From NCBI RefSeq assembly GCF_002211365.1, contig NZ_LOKZ01000001.1:248001-312000 (forward strand): 64,000 nucleotides of DNA, written 5' to 3'. Position 1 is the stretch's first letter. Each line of letters starts with the position of its first letter. Origin of the DNA: Rhizobium sp. R711 (GTDB lineage: Bacteria > Pseudomonadota > Alphaproteobacteria > Rhizobiales > Rhizobiaceae). A program made the translations under genes and the position numbers. The notes below the pieces were generated by a model. It was not told the DNA's origin and did not search any database. It was given only the letters and a program-made list of their open reading frames with translations. Below are positions 53,281 through 61,667 of the stretch, in pieces.

Positions 53281-54668
53281 ACGAGCAGCTTCGTGTCCTT
53301 GTCATCTCGCATGCGCACCCGACAGTGTCGCTCGGCGGGGCAGAAATCGCATCGCATAACCTGCATCGTGGCCTGAACGCATTGCCGGGCGTGAGATCGG
53401 TTTACCTGGCTCGGGTTGGCAATCCGGTACCGCGGCATGCCGCGTCCGCGCTGATGAGCTTTCGTCTTGCCGAAGACGAGTTGCTGTTTCACACGGACGA
53501 CTACGACCACGTCTTGTTGTCCAATGGCGACACGCAGGCGATCAGCCGGGACCTGTTGCGCTTCGCGCGCGATCTCAGGCCTCATGTCGTGCATTTCCAT
53601 CATGTTCTCGGCATCGGTTTCGAAGCGCTCTACGCCCTTAGAGAGGCATTTCCGCATGCGGCCATACTCGTCACGTTCCACGAATACCTTTCGATCTGCC
53701 ACAATCACGGGCAGATGGTGAAACGACCGTCCGGTCAGCTCTGCGATACGGCCTCCCCCATCGCCTGCCACGGTTGCTTTCCCGACATTTCCGTGTCGCA
53801 CTTCTTGAAGCGGGAGCTGTTTGCGCGCGGGATGCTTGGCCTTGCAGACGCCTTCGTCTCGCCCAGCCGGTTTCTGGCTGAGCGCTACGTCAAATGGGGC
53901 ATCGACGAGGACAAGCTCTGCGTGATCGAAAACGGCATCGCCGTCGAAGCGGCTGCGCCCGCGCGCGACTTGCAGGGCCTGAAGCCACGTCGCAACCGCC
54001 TCGCCTATTTCGGCCAGATGACCCCGTTTAAGGGTGTCGACGTCCTGATCGATGCTGTTTTGCGCATCCCCAAGGAGACATGGGGCGACGACTCCTGTTT
54101 GATGATCTTCGGCGGCAACCTCGAGCGACAGCCGCCCGAATTCCAGGAACGAATGAAGAAGCTTATCGCAGACGCCGGCCAGCGCGTTCGCTTCTATGGC
54201 GCTTACCAGAACGCGGACGTGCCGCGCCTGATGCGCTCGGTCGACTGGGTGGTTCTACCATCGGTCTGGTGGGAAAACTCGCCTGTCGTGATCCAGGAGG
54301 CCCTGCTCCATCGCAGGCCGATGATCTGCTCCGACATCGGTGGGATGGCCGAGAAGGTGCGCGATGGACAGGATGGCCTCCACTTCCGCGCAGGAAGCAG
54401 CCAGGATCTCGCCGACCGCATCGTCGAGGTATTGGGTGATAACCAGACCTGGGATCGGCTGCGCGCTTCCATGCGACAACCCGCAGACCACCTCGGTTGC
54501 GCGCGCGACCACGTGGAGCTCTACCGCGCGCTGCTGCGCCGGAAACGCGATGCCGCCACGGTTGAGAACCCTGCACAGCTCACCCGCGCCTTGACGACGC
54601 TCGTCTCGAACGACACGAAAGCCTTGCAACCAGGAAACGATCAGGGCCCTGAGGCCATGAATCCGTGA
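53277..54668 (+). CDS. GT4 family glycosyltransferase, ExpE7/WgeG-like
   Basis: A 463-residue GT-B transferase starting MNEQLRVLVISHAHPTVSLGGAEIASHNLHRGL. It shares with the protein at 49021 the CHNHGQMVKRPSGQLCD and IACHGCFPD cysteine region, RFLAERYVKWGIDEDKLCVIENGI, LAYFGQMTPFKGVDVLIDA and PSVWWENSPVVIQEALLHRRPM. It is the last gene of the rightward operon, joined to the preceding gene by ATGA. The pair of related GT4 genes suggests two similar linkages in the repeating unit. Confidence 0.88.
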   Translation: MNEQLRVLVISHAHPTVSLGGAEIASHNLHRGLNALPGVRSVYLARVGNPVPRHAASALMSFRLAEDELLFHTDDYDHVLLSNGDTQAISRDLLRFARDLRPHVVHFHHVLGIGFEALYALREAFPHAAILVTFHEYLSICHNHGQMVKRPSGQLCDTASPIACHGCFPDISVSHFLKRELFARGMLGLADAFVSPSRFLAERYVKWGIDEDKLCVIENGIAVEAAAPARDLQGLKPRRNRLAYFGQMTPFKGVDVLIDAVLRIPKETWGDDSCLMIFGGNLERQPPEFQERMKKLIADAGQRVRFYGAYQNADVPRLMRSVDWVVLPSVWWENSPVVIQEALLHRRPMICSDIGGMAEKVRDGQDGLHFRAGSSQDLADRIVEVLGDNQTWDRLRASMRQPADHLGCARDHVELYRALLRRKRDAATVENPAQLTRALTTLVSNDTKALQPGNDQGPEAMNP

Positions 54669-54837
54669 TCCACATATGACTAATGGTCGCAAATCGATTC
54701 CAATGTTTTCCGTTTGTGCCGGCAATGTCGCAAAACAGATATAAAATGTCGCGGGTTGCTATATCGCGTGATTAAATGAAAGTTAATCTGCGTATAACGA
54801 AATAAAACGCGCGCCAAGCGCACCGGGAACGCATCAA

Positions 54838-55065
54838 ATGACTCCGTCCGAATACAGGGCGGCGCTCGCTGTCACCGGATTGACGGCAAGCGTCGCCGCA
54901 GAGCTTTTTGGCGTCGATGACCTCACCACCCGTCGGTGGGCGTCGGGTGAACAGCTGGTGCCGCGTGCGGTTGCCCTAAGCCTGTGGCTGATGGCGTCCT
55001 ATGGCGTTTCTGTTGCCCAGGCGCGCATTCTGTCAGAAACGTCGAAATTGCCGAAGTCGGCCTAA
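54838..55065 (+). CDS. small helix-turn-helix-like protein
   Basis: A 75-residue protein whose middle resembles a helix-turn-helix of the small rhizobial/phage type: AALAVTGLTASVAAELFGVDDLTTRRWASGEQLVP (about 8-42). Gly-Leu-Thr followed by Ala-Ala-x-Leu-Phe-Gly-Val and the Arg-Arg-Trp recognition helix are typical of proteins that recognise DNA in such tiny genes. No ribosome binding site of note is seen and the function is unknown. It lies alone between the exopolysaccharide locus and the quinate/shikimate locus. Confidence 0.6.
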   Translation: MTPSEYRAALAVTGLTASVAAELFGVDDLTTRRWASGEQLVPRAVALSLWLMASYGVSVAQARILSETSKLPKSA

Positions 55066-55319
55066 ACGACTTGGACCGGAATCCTCCAGTTACGACGCGT
55101 GGACCTCCTTTTAACGAAGATCGGCCTTTCGAAGCGGCGTTCACTCGAACAGCCAAAACGGGTACCCCGATCAACCGCTTCGGGCGGGCAACCGAAAGCG
55201 ATCGCTCCCTTTCTTCCGCAAGCTTTCGATCAAGATCGTGACGCCGGTCTAGGATCCGGGCGATAAAATCGGCGGCGGCTAATTGCCGAGAGGAGCCCAC
55301 GCGCGCAAATTTACACTCA

Positions 55320-55329
55320 TTGAATTCAA
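55320..55329. promoter_or_regulatory. candidate GntR operator, TTGAATTCAA
   Basis: A perfect 10-bp palindrome lies 51-60 bases before the preferred GTG start of the first GntR gene. A longer in-frame TTG start would fall inside it, which also argues for the later start. The binding factor is inferred only. Confidence 0.35.
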
Positions 55330-55379
55330 CCCAGTTATTCAGATATATAGGACGAAAGGCAAAATATCGGAGACAAAGC

Positions 55380-56066
55380 GTGCGCCAGGACGTTGTTGAA
55401 GAAACTGTCGCTGAGAGCGGCTATCGGCAAATACGCGCGGACATCATATTCGGACGCCTGGCGCCCGGCCAGAAGCTCAAGCTGGAGAATTTGAAAGGCG
55501 CCTACGAGACCAGCGTCAGCACCCTTCGAGAGATTCTGAACCGTTTGACGTCCGAAGGGCTTGTCGTTGCCGAGGGGCAGCGGGGCTTTGAGGTTGCACG
55601 AGTGTCGGTCGACGATCTGAGAGAGATCGCAGCTCTGCGCCTGCTTCTCGAAGAGCACGCCCTCGAACAGTCCTTTGAACAGGGCGACGTGGAGTGGGAG
55701 GCAAGGCTGGTGTCGGCGCATTACAAACTTGCGCGCATGGAAGAGGTGATGGCGTCGGGCGACACGAGCAAGGCGGAAGACTGGAAGCGTTATGACTGGG
55801 AGTTTCATCAGGCGCTGATTTCGGCCTGCGGATCGCGACTGCTGATGGAGACGCACTCGGCCGTTTTCGATAAATATCTGCGATATCAAATGGTTGCGTT
55901 ATCCTATCGCGGCGGCGTTGCCGAACAGGAACACAGGCAGCTCTTGGAAGCCGCGTTAAAACGTGACAGCACGACCGCAAAGGAGGTCCTCGAGCGTCAC
56001 ATACAAGGCGGTGTCGAGCATGCCCTTCAAAAAGGCCTGCTTTCGGCCGTTTTGCCACAAGCGTGA
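55380..56066 (+). CDS. GntR family regulator, FCD subgroup, tandem copy 1
   Basis: A 228-residue regulator starting at GTG 55380 after GGAGA. The winged helix is at about 10-75 (ESGYRQIRADIIFGRLAPGQKLK, TSVSTLREILNRLTSEGLVV) and the FCD effector domain follows (EDWKRYDWEFHQALISACGSRLLME), with His residues for a metal. It lies 42 bases before a close relative of the same length and is convergent with the 3-dehydroshikimate dehydratase gene, so it probably controls the quinate/shikimate genes. Confidence 0.88.
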   Translation: MRQDVVEETVAESGYRQIRADIIFGRLAPGQKLKLENLKGAYETSVSTLREILNRLTSEGLVVAEGQRGFEVARVSVDDLREIAALRLLLEEHALEQSFEQGDVEWEARLVSAHYKLARMEEVMASGDTSKAEDWKRYDWEFHQALISACGSRLLMETHSAVFDKYLRYQMVALSYRGGVAEQEHRQLLEAALKRDSTTAKEVLERHIQGGVEHALQKGLLSAVLPQA

Positions 56067-56108
56067 TAGGTGTCGCCCTCGTGGCGCTTCTTTGAAGCAG
56101 AGGATCTC

Positions 56109-56783
56109 ATGCTCAAAACTGCCGGTGAACCTTCTGAAACTGTAAGCGACCTCGTCTTTCGGCAGGTCCGCCAGGACATCATTTCCGGGGCTTTGGCACC
56201 GGGTGCGAAAATCAAGCTTGAGCAGGCCAAGGAGCGCTATTCCATCAGCGTATCGTCGCTGCGCGAAATACTCAGTCGCCTGACCACGGAGAACCTGGTG
56301 CTGGCGGAAGGCCAGCGCGGCTTTGAAGTCAGCCCCGCGTCGCGCAAGGAACTCAAGGAACTCGCCGATCTGCGGACCATACTCGAAACCCATGCGATCG
56401 GCCTGTCATTTTCGGCCGGGGATCTCGAATGGGAGGGGCGCATCGTCGCAGCCCATCATAAGCTGGCGGCGGCAGAAAGAAAGCTGCTTGCGGGCGATAC
56501 GTCGCGCACGATCGCCTGGGTTCGCTATGATTGGGAATTTCATCAGGCGATCGTATCGGCCTGCAATTCCGCCGCGCTGATGGCTGCGCTGTCTTCCGTG
56601 TTCGACAGGTTTTTACGCTATCACATGCTGGCCCAAAGCTTTCGCGGCCAGGCCGTGGTCGACGACCACAAGCGACTGTTCGAACTCGCCCTGAAGCGTG
56701 ATGTCGAGGGAGCGCGAGCCGTCATTTGTCGCCATATCGAAAGTGGCGTGGCCCACGTTCTGAAGAGCGGTCGCATCGACTGA
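56109..56783 (+). CDS. GntR family regulator, FCD subgroup, tandem copy 2
   Basis: A 224-residue paralog of the preceding regulator. The two share SVS-S/T-LREIL, AEGQRGFEV, RYDWEFHQA-I/L and the closing H-I-x-GV-x-H. AGAGGA lies just before ATG 56109. Both genes are intact, so each likely has its own effector, for example quinate against shikimate or protocatechuate, or they act as a heterodimer. It ends 10 bases before the convergent dehydratase gene. Confidence 0.88.
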   Translation: MLKTAGEPSETVSDLVFRQVRQDIISGALAPGAKIKLEQAKERYSISVSSLREILSRLTTENLVLAEGQRGFEVSPASRKELKELADLRTILETHAIGLSFSAGDLEWEGRIVAAHHKLAAAERKLLAGDTSRTIAWVRYDWEFHQAIVSACNSAALMAALSSVFDRFLRYHMLAQSFRGQAVVDDHKRLFELALKRDVEGARAVICRHIESGVAHVLKSGRID

Positions 56784-56793
56784 GAAAAGCTGA

Positions 56794-58683
56794 TCAGACG
56801 GCATCCTTCGGCACGCCTTCCGGCCGCATCTGCCTCTTGAGTGCGGCAATGCGGAAAATCGCGTTCGGCGCGCCGTAGCCCCGATAGCCGCGTCGTTCGA
56901 CGATCTCGAAAAAGAAGCCCTCCCCATGGGTGCCGCTGTAGAGCTGGAAATATTCGCCATGCTCGTCGCGGTCGTAAAGGATATTTTCTGCCTTCAATCG
57001 CTCGGTCAGATCCGGGTCCAGGCCAAAGCGGGCCTCGACATCATCATAGTAGTTCTGCGAGATATGGAGCGGTTTGAAGCCTTGCTTTCGAAGGATCTTC
57101 GAGGTGGCGAAAATGTCGTTCGTGGAAAAGGCCAGGTGCTGGATGCCCGAACCGAATGTCTCGGCGATAAAGTGACCGGCGAGCGTGCGGCGGTTTTCGG
57201 CGCCGTTCATCGTCAGGCGCAGCGTGCCGGTCTCATTCTCAATAGCCTGACTGCGCACAACGCCGCTCGGATCGATGATATCGACCATAGGCGTCTTCCT
57301 GGTCTCGAAGATCGAGGTGTAGAAGAGCAGCCAGGTCAGCATTTCGTCATAGGCGACCGTCTGGGCGATGTGATCAAATCGCAGCAATCCGGCGCCGGCG
57401 CTATCGCTGTCGTCAGCCACACCCTCGAAATCGATCTCCGAGAAACGGCCAAGCGGGCTCTTGTCGTCGATGAGGTAAATCAGCCCCCCGCCGACCCCTC
57501 GGATGGCCGGGAATTGCAGTTCGCCATCGGCAACCGGCTGCCGAAACGGCTCGGCGTCGAGCGCGAGCGCCCGGCGATAGGCTTCATTGGCATCGTCAAC
57601 GACGAGCGCGAGCGCGTAGGCTGATGTGCCGTGAACGGCATATGCGGCACCGGCAAAGCCTGCCGTGTCGACATTGACGAGGATACGGATCTCACCTTGC
57701 TTAAAGAGAGAGACGTTTTTCGATCGATGAACGGCCGCCTTGCGAAAGCCAAGGGCCTTGAGCAGGGCGACCAGTTCCGCGGCCTCGTCCTCGTCCGTGG
57801 CGAATTCAACGAAGCCGACGCCCTTGACGACAGCACGACTGGGCATCGGCACGCCGATCGCCGTCTCGACGTTGCTTCGGACCTGATCTGCCAGATAGAT
57901 CAGCGAGCGATGGCCATCCGCGGCGATTGCGCGTGTCGAACCACCGCGGAACTGATCGTTGAAGATCTCCAGCGAGAAGTAGCCGTCATACCCGGTCGAG
58001 GCCACGGCTGCGGCAAACTCAGTCACCGGCAGATCACCCTCGCCCGGCATGTTGCGAAAATGGCGGCTCCAGTAAAGCAGATCCATATCGATCAGCGGCG
58101 CATCGGCCAACTGAACGATAAAGATCTTCTCCTTTGGAATCGAGCGTATCGAGTTGATGTCGATCTTGCGCGCGAGCGAATGGAAGCTGTCGAGAATGAG
58201 CCCGACACTCGGATGATCGGCACGCCGCACGATCTCCCAGGCATCACGATGATCATTGACATAACGCCCCCAGGCAAGTGCCTCATAACCCACCTTGAGG
58301 CCACGCCTGGCAGCTCTTTCTCCCAGTTCGTGAAAGTCGGCGGCCGCGCGATCGATGCCGCCAAGGGCGGCCTGCGAGACGTTCGAGCAGACGAGCACCA
58401 TATCGGTCCCAAGCTCCTGCATGACGTCGAACTTGCGCTCGGCCCGGTCGAAGGTGCGGCTTCGAAGCGCGTCCGGCATGCCTTCGAAATCGCGGAATGG
58501 CTGAAAAAGCGTTATCGCCAGCCCCAGATCGCTCGCCATCTTGCCGACGTCGGCAGGGCTTCCGTCAAAGGCCAGGAAGTCGTTCTCGAAAATCTCGACG
58601 CCCTCGAAGCCCGCCTGCGCAATGGCGTCAAGCTTGTCGGGCAGTTCACCGCTAAGCGTTACCGTCGCAATCGAGGTCTTCAT
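56794..58683 (-). CDS. quiC: 3-dehydroshikimate dehydratase, two-domain QuiC type
   Basis: A 629-residue metal-dependent enzyme turning 3-dehydroshikimate into protocatechuate. Residues 1-280 form the xylose-isomerase-like barrel that carries the activity (MKTSIATVTLSGELPDKLDAIA, VLVCSNVSQAALGG, KVGYEALAWGRYVNDH with the metal Glu, LILDSFHSLARK, FFSLEIFND-like FSLEIFNDQFRGG). Residues about 285-620 are a tandem vicinal-oxygen-chelate part like 4-hydroxyphenylpyruvate dioxygenase (HIAQTVAYDEMLTWLLFYTS, GIQHLAFSTNDIFATSKI), which is non-dioxygenase in the studied Pseudomonas protein. Databases often misname it as the dioxygenase. It diverges from the importer genes, sharing the promoter region 58684-58925. 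Confidence 0.9.
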   Translation of the reverse strand: MKTSIATVTLSGELPDKLDAIAQAGFEGVEIFENDFLAFDGSPADVGKMASDLGLAITLFQPFRDFEGMPDALRSRTFDRAERKFDVMQELGTDMVLVCSNVSQAALGGIDRAAADFHELGERAARRGLKVGYEALAWGRYVNDHRDAWEIVRRADHPSVGLILDSFHSLARKIDINSIRSIPKEKIFIVQLADAPLIDMDLLYWSRHFRNMPGEGDLPVTEFAAAVASTGYDGYFSLEIFNDQFRGGSTRAIAADGHRSLIYLADQVRSNVETAIGVPMPSRAVVKGVGFVEFATDEDEAAELVALLKALGFRKAAVHRSKNVSLFKQGEIRILVNVDTAGFAGAAYAVHGTSAYALALVVDDANEAYRRALALDAEPFRQPVADGELQFPAIRGVGGGLIYLIDDKSPLGRFSEIDFEGVADDSDSAGAGLLRFDHIAQTVAYDEMLTWLLFYTSIFETRKTPMVDIIDPSGVVRSQAIENETGTLRLTMNGAENRRTLAGHFIAETFGSGIQHLAFSTNDIFATSKILRKQGFKPLHISQNYYDDVEARFGLDPDLTERLKAENILYDRDEHGEYFQLYSGTHGEGFFFEIVERRGYRGYGAPNAIFRIAALKRQMRPEGVPKDAV

Positions 58684-58781
58684 AATCCAAAACCCTTTCT
58701 ATCGACGCCGGGAGAGCGCCGCCACCGGCCTATCTGGGGCCAGCGCTCAATAATGGCATTATGCCGAATGTCGTGAGCATT

Positions 58782-58803
58782 TCAAATCAATTGGTCAAAT
58801 CAA
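58782..58803. promoter_or_regulatory. direct repeat TCAAATCAA x2 with 13-bp period
   Basis: TCAAATCAA occurs at 58782-58790 and 58795-58803, and its complement-like TTGATTTG at 58832-58839, all in the 242-base region between the divergent quiC and importer genes. They are candidate sites for the GntR regulators of the locus. Confidence 0.4.
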
Positions 58804-58925
58804 AAGTCTCATATGATTTTAAAAAACTCTGTTGATTTGTAGCAATTCCTCTGGCAAAAGTTGGGCATGCAGTCGGGAGAGGATGACTGCCGGGTCCGCG
58901 CGACCACCAAAAGGAGGAGGAATCA

Positions 58926-59756
58926 ATGTTCAAATCGATGCTGACGCGCAGAAATGCGATGCTTTGTGTCGCTGGCCTCGTAGCTGCTGTCGGGCTCGCA
59001 AATCCGGCTGCCGCCATCACGCCCGAAGAAATCAAAGCCAGAGGAAAGCTCATCGTTGGTATCCAGGGCGACAACCCGCCATGGGGCTTTGTGACGAGCG
59101 GCGGCAAGCAGGATGGCCTCGATGCCGATATTGCGACACTTTACGCCAAGGAACTCGGTGTTTCGGTCGAGTTTGTGCCGCTCGAAGTCAACAACCGTAT
59201 TCCGGCTTTGACCACGGGTCGCGTCGACGTTCTGTTCGCGACGATGGCCATGCTGCCGGAACGCGCCAAAGCCGTTCAGTTCTCCAAGCCCTATGTAGCC
59301 AACGCCATCGTGCTGATTGCGCCGAAGTCGATGTCGGTCAAAACGAATGAGGACATGGCCAATCTCTCGATTGGGGTCGCGAAGGGTGCAGCGCAAGATA
59401 CGCAGGTCACCAAGAACGCGCCACAAAGCGCTACGATCCGCCGCTTCGACGGTGATGCGCCGAGCGTCCAGGCGCTAGTGTCGGGCCAGGTGCAGGCGCT
59501 TGGCGGCAACATCTTCTACATGGATCGCGTCGAAAAGGCCCGCCCCGGCGAATTCGAAAACAAGCTGGAGTTCCAGAAGCTCTACAACGGCGCTTGCACA
59601 CGGCTAGGCGAGAAGGAAATCAACGCTTCGATCAACGCCTTCATCGACAAGATCAAGGCAGATGGCGAACTCAAGAAGATCTATGACAAGTGGATGAAGG
59701 TACCGGTTCCGGAATTCCCCGAAAGCCTCGAGGGCATTCCGTTCACCGCCAACTGA
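58926..59756 (+). CDS. ABC importer solute-binding protein, polar-amino-acid (PAAT) family
   Basis: A 276-residue periplasmic receptor. The signal peptide is about 1-30 (RRNAMLCVAGLVAAVGLANPAAA). The mature part is a standard SBP family 3 protein: KLIVGIQGDNPPWGF, DGLDADIATLYAKELG, TTGRVDVLFATMAMLPERAKAVQFS with Arg113, the carboxylate-binding Arg of the family. At the position where family members have the Asp that holds the ligand's amino group, GQVQALGGNIFYM has Asn195. Placed among quinate/shikimate genes, it likely binds a carboxylate without an amino group. GGAGGAGG precedes the ATG. Confidence 0.88.
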   Translation: MFKSMLTRRNAMLCVAGLVAAVGLANPAAAITPEEIKARGKLIVGIQGDNPPWGFVTSGGKQDGLDADIATLYAKELGVSVEFVPLEVNNRIPALTTGRVDVLFATMAMLPERAKAVQFSKPYVANAIVLIAPKSMSVKTNEDMANLSIGVAKGAAQDTQVTKNAPQSATIRRFDGDAPSVQALVSGQVQALGGNIFYMDRVEKARPGEFENKLEFQKLYNGACTRLGEKEINASINAFIDKIKADGELKKIYDKWMKVPVPEFPESLEGIPFTAN

Positions 59757-59784
59757 GCTGCTAATGCCTTTGCAAGACAGCAAA

Positions 59785-59810
59785 CTGGCGGGCGCTACGA
59801 TGCTCGCCAG
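59785..59810 (+). other. intergenic stem-loop after binding-protein gene
   Basis: CTGGCGGGC and GCTCGCCAG pair over 9 positions with one G-U, around an 8-base loop, 29 bases past the binding-protein stop and before aroQ. It is the third binding-protein gene in this window followed by such a stem. Confidence 0.55.
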
Positions 59811-59861
59811 CGATATCGCGATGCCCAAAACACGGGCTTTGCGCGATTTAGGAGCGCGATC

Positions 59862-60305
59862 ATGAACAAGACAATATTTGTGCTCAACGGACCAAACTTG
59901 AACCTTCTTGGTGAGCGGGAGCCTGCCGTCTACGGCACGACGACGCTGGCCGACATCAGGGAAAAGTGCCTTGCCAAGGCAAATGAGCTGGGATTCGACG
60001 TCGACTTTCGTCAGACAAATTTCGAGGGTGAACTGGTGGAGGGCGTGCACCAGGCACGCAAAGCGGCCTGCGGCATCATCATCAATCCCGCCGGCTATAG
60101 CTTCACGTCGATCGCGCTTCTCGACGCGCTGAAAACGTTCGATCCGCCGAAGATCGAGTTGCATATTTCCAACGTGCATGCCCGTGAGAGCATCTATCAC
60201 AAGTCCCTCATCTCTCGCGTCGCAACGGCGATCATGATTGGCTTTGGCGCAGCTGGGTATGAATTGGCGATCCAGGCTATGGCCGGCATGGTCGCACGCG
60301 CCTAA
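59862..60305 (+). CDS. aroQ: type II 3-dehydroquinate dehydratase with altered pocket
   Basis: A 147-residue enzyme that interconverts 3-dehydroquinate and 3-dehydroshikimate. Catalytic elements are in place at the standard numbering: NGPNLN with Asn12, Arg19 and Tyr24 on the lid (GEREPAVYG), Asn75 (IINPAGY), His101 and Ser103 (ELHISNVHAR). Two substrate-contact positions differ from the usual enzyme: His81 is Phe and Arg112 is Tyr. In this locus it would act catabolically on 3-dehydroquinate, feeding quiC. The changes may alter substrate preference. It is followed by the permease gene 11 bases later. Confidence 0.88.
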   Translation: MNKTIFVLNGPNLNLLGEREPAVYGTTTLADIREKCLAKANELGFDVDFRQTNFEGELVEGVHQARKAACGIIINPAGYSFTSIALLDALKTFDPPKIELHISNVHARESIYHKSLISRVATAIMIGFGAAGYELAIQAMAGMVARA

Positions 60306-60316
60306 AGGAGAGGTGA

Positions 60317-60985
60317 TTGACCTACACGCTGGATTTTACACCTGTCATCGATGGTCTGCCGAACCTGCTCTTTGGCTGTCTCGGCACTTTGCTGCTGGCG
60401 ATCTGCGGAATGCTTTTGGCAATCGTCATCGGCATCGGCGGGGTCGCGCTGCGAGATTCTCGCTACAAGGCGCTGCGCTGGCTGGTGATCGGCTTTGTCG
60501 AGCTCATCCGCAACACCCCATTCCTGGTTCAGATCTTCTTTTTGTATTTCGCCCTCCCGCTCGCCGGCATCCGGCTGGATCCGACGCCGACAGCGATCAT
60601 TGCGCTTGGGATCAACGGCGGCGCCTACGCCATCGAGATTATCCGCGGCGGCGTCCAGTCGATCTCCAAAGGTCAGATGGAGGCGGGGCTTGCGCTCGGG
60701 CTGCACAAGGCTCAGGTTTTCCGCCTGATCATCCTCAAGCCAGCCCTCAGAGCGATCTATCCCTCACTGACCAGTCAGTTCGTGCTGCTGACGCTGTCGA
60801 CCAGCATCGCTTCGGCAATCTCCGCTTATGAGCTTACCTCGGTTTCGCAGCGCATCGAGTCCGAAAGCTTCCGCAGCTTCGAAGTCTATTTCACGGTGAC
60901 GGTTTTCTATCTCGTCATTTCCTGGCTGATGATGCGCCTCTTCGCGTTGTTTTCGGCACGTTATTTCACCTATCCGGTCAAATAG
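60317..60985 (+). CDS. ABC importer permease, PAAT family, first
   Basis: A 222-residue inner-membrane subunit with the HisM/GlnP-type fold. The first helix is LPNLLFGCLGTLLLAICGMLL; the family's NTPFLVQIFFLYFALP and GQMEAGLALGLHKAQVFRLIILKPAL (EAA loop) are seen. The start is TTG 60317, with GGAGAGG just before it. It pairs with the next gene's product. Confidence 0.9.
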   Translation: MTYTLDFTPVIDGLPNLLFGCLGTLLLAICGMLLAIVIGIGGVALRDSRYKALRWLVIGFVELIRNTPFLVQIFFLYFALPLAGIRLDPTPTAIIALGINGGAYAIEIIRGGVQSISKGQMEAGLALGLHKAQVFRLIILKPALRAIYPSLTSQFVLLTLSTSIASAISAYELTSVSQRIESESFRSFEVYFTVTVFYLVISWLMMRLFALFSARYFTYPVK

Positions 60986-60994
60986 GAGCCAATC

Positions 60995-61636
60995 ATGGGC
61001 AGCGAAGAATTCGTTTTCCTTCTGATCGGTCTGAAATGGACCGTCGTCTTGTCGGCAGTTGGCTTTGTCTGCGGATGCATTGCCGGGCTTTTTGTCGCGC
61101 TCACGCGCATCTCGGAGATTCCGTTGCTGGAGCGGGTAATGGCCGGCTATATCGCGGTGTTCCAGGGAACGCCGCTGCTGATGCAGCTCTTCGTGGTCTA
61201 CTACGGACTTGCCCTGATCGGCTTCAGGCTTGACGCCTGGGTCGCCGTTGCCATCGGCTTGACGCTGCATGCCAGCGCCTATCTGGGCGAGATCTGGCGG
61301 GGCTCGATCGAAGCTGTCCCGCGTGGCCAGACGGAAGCGGCAAGGGCACTCAGCCTCAAATATGTCTCGCGCATGAAGGACGTCATCCTTCCACAGGCCC
61401 TTCGCATCTCGCTGCCGGCAACCATCGGCTTCCTGGTACAGTTGATCAAGGGAACGTCGCTCGCCTCCATCGTCGGCTTCACCGAACTCACCCGCGCCGG
61501 CAACATCATTTCCAACCAGATCTTCGAGCCGCTGACGGTGTTCGGGATCGTCGGCGCCCTGTATTTCCTGATGTGCTGCCCGCTGACGATCTTTGGCGCC
61601 CGCCTGGAACGGAAGTTTTCCGCCGCATTGCGGTGA
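60995..61636 (+). CDS. ABC importer permease, PAAT family, second
   Basis: A 213-residue partner permease. It has [45 protein letters not shown], and the EAA loop [33 protein letters not shown] lies before the ATG, 9 bases after the preceding stop. It completes the membrane channel of the locus's importer. Confidence 0.9.
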   Translation: MGSEEFVFLLIGLKWTVVLSAVGFVCGCIAGLFVALTRISEIPLLERVMAGYIAVFQGTPLLMQLFVVYYGLALIGFRLDAWVAVAIGLTLHASAYLGEIWRGSIEAVPRGQTEAARALSLKYVSRMKDVILPQALRISLPATIGFLVQLIKGTSLASIVGFTELTRAGNIISNQIFEPLTVFGIVGALYFLMCCPLTIFGARLERKFSAALR

Positions 61637-61667
61637 TTTCCCGCGCCGATCACAAAAGAGACGGACC

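Noticed and set aside
55066-55319. Possible continuation of the small helix-turn-helix gene
   Set aside because: The frame stops at 55065, and frames in this gap have no ribosome binding site or protein-like pattern.
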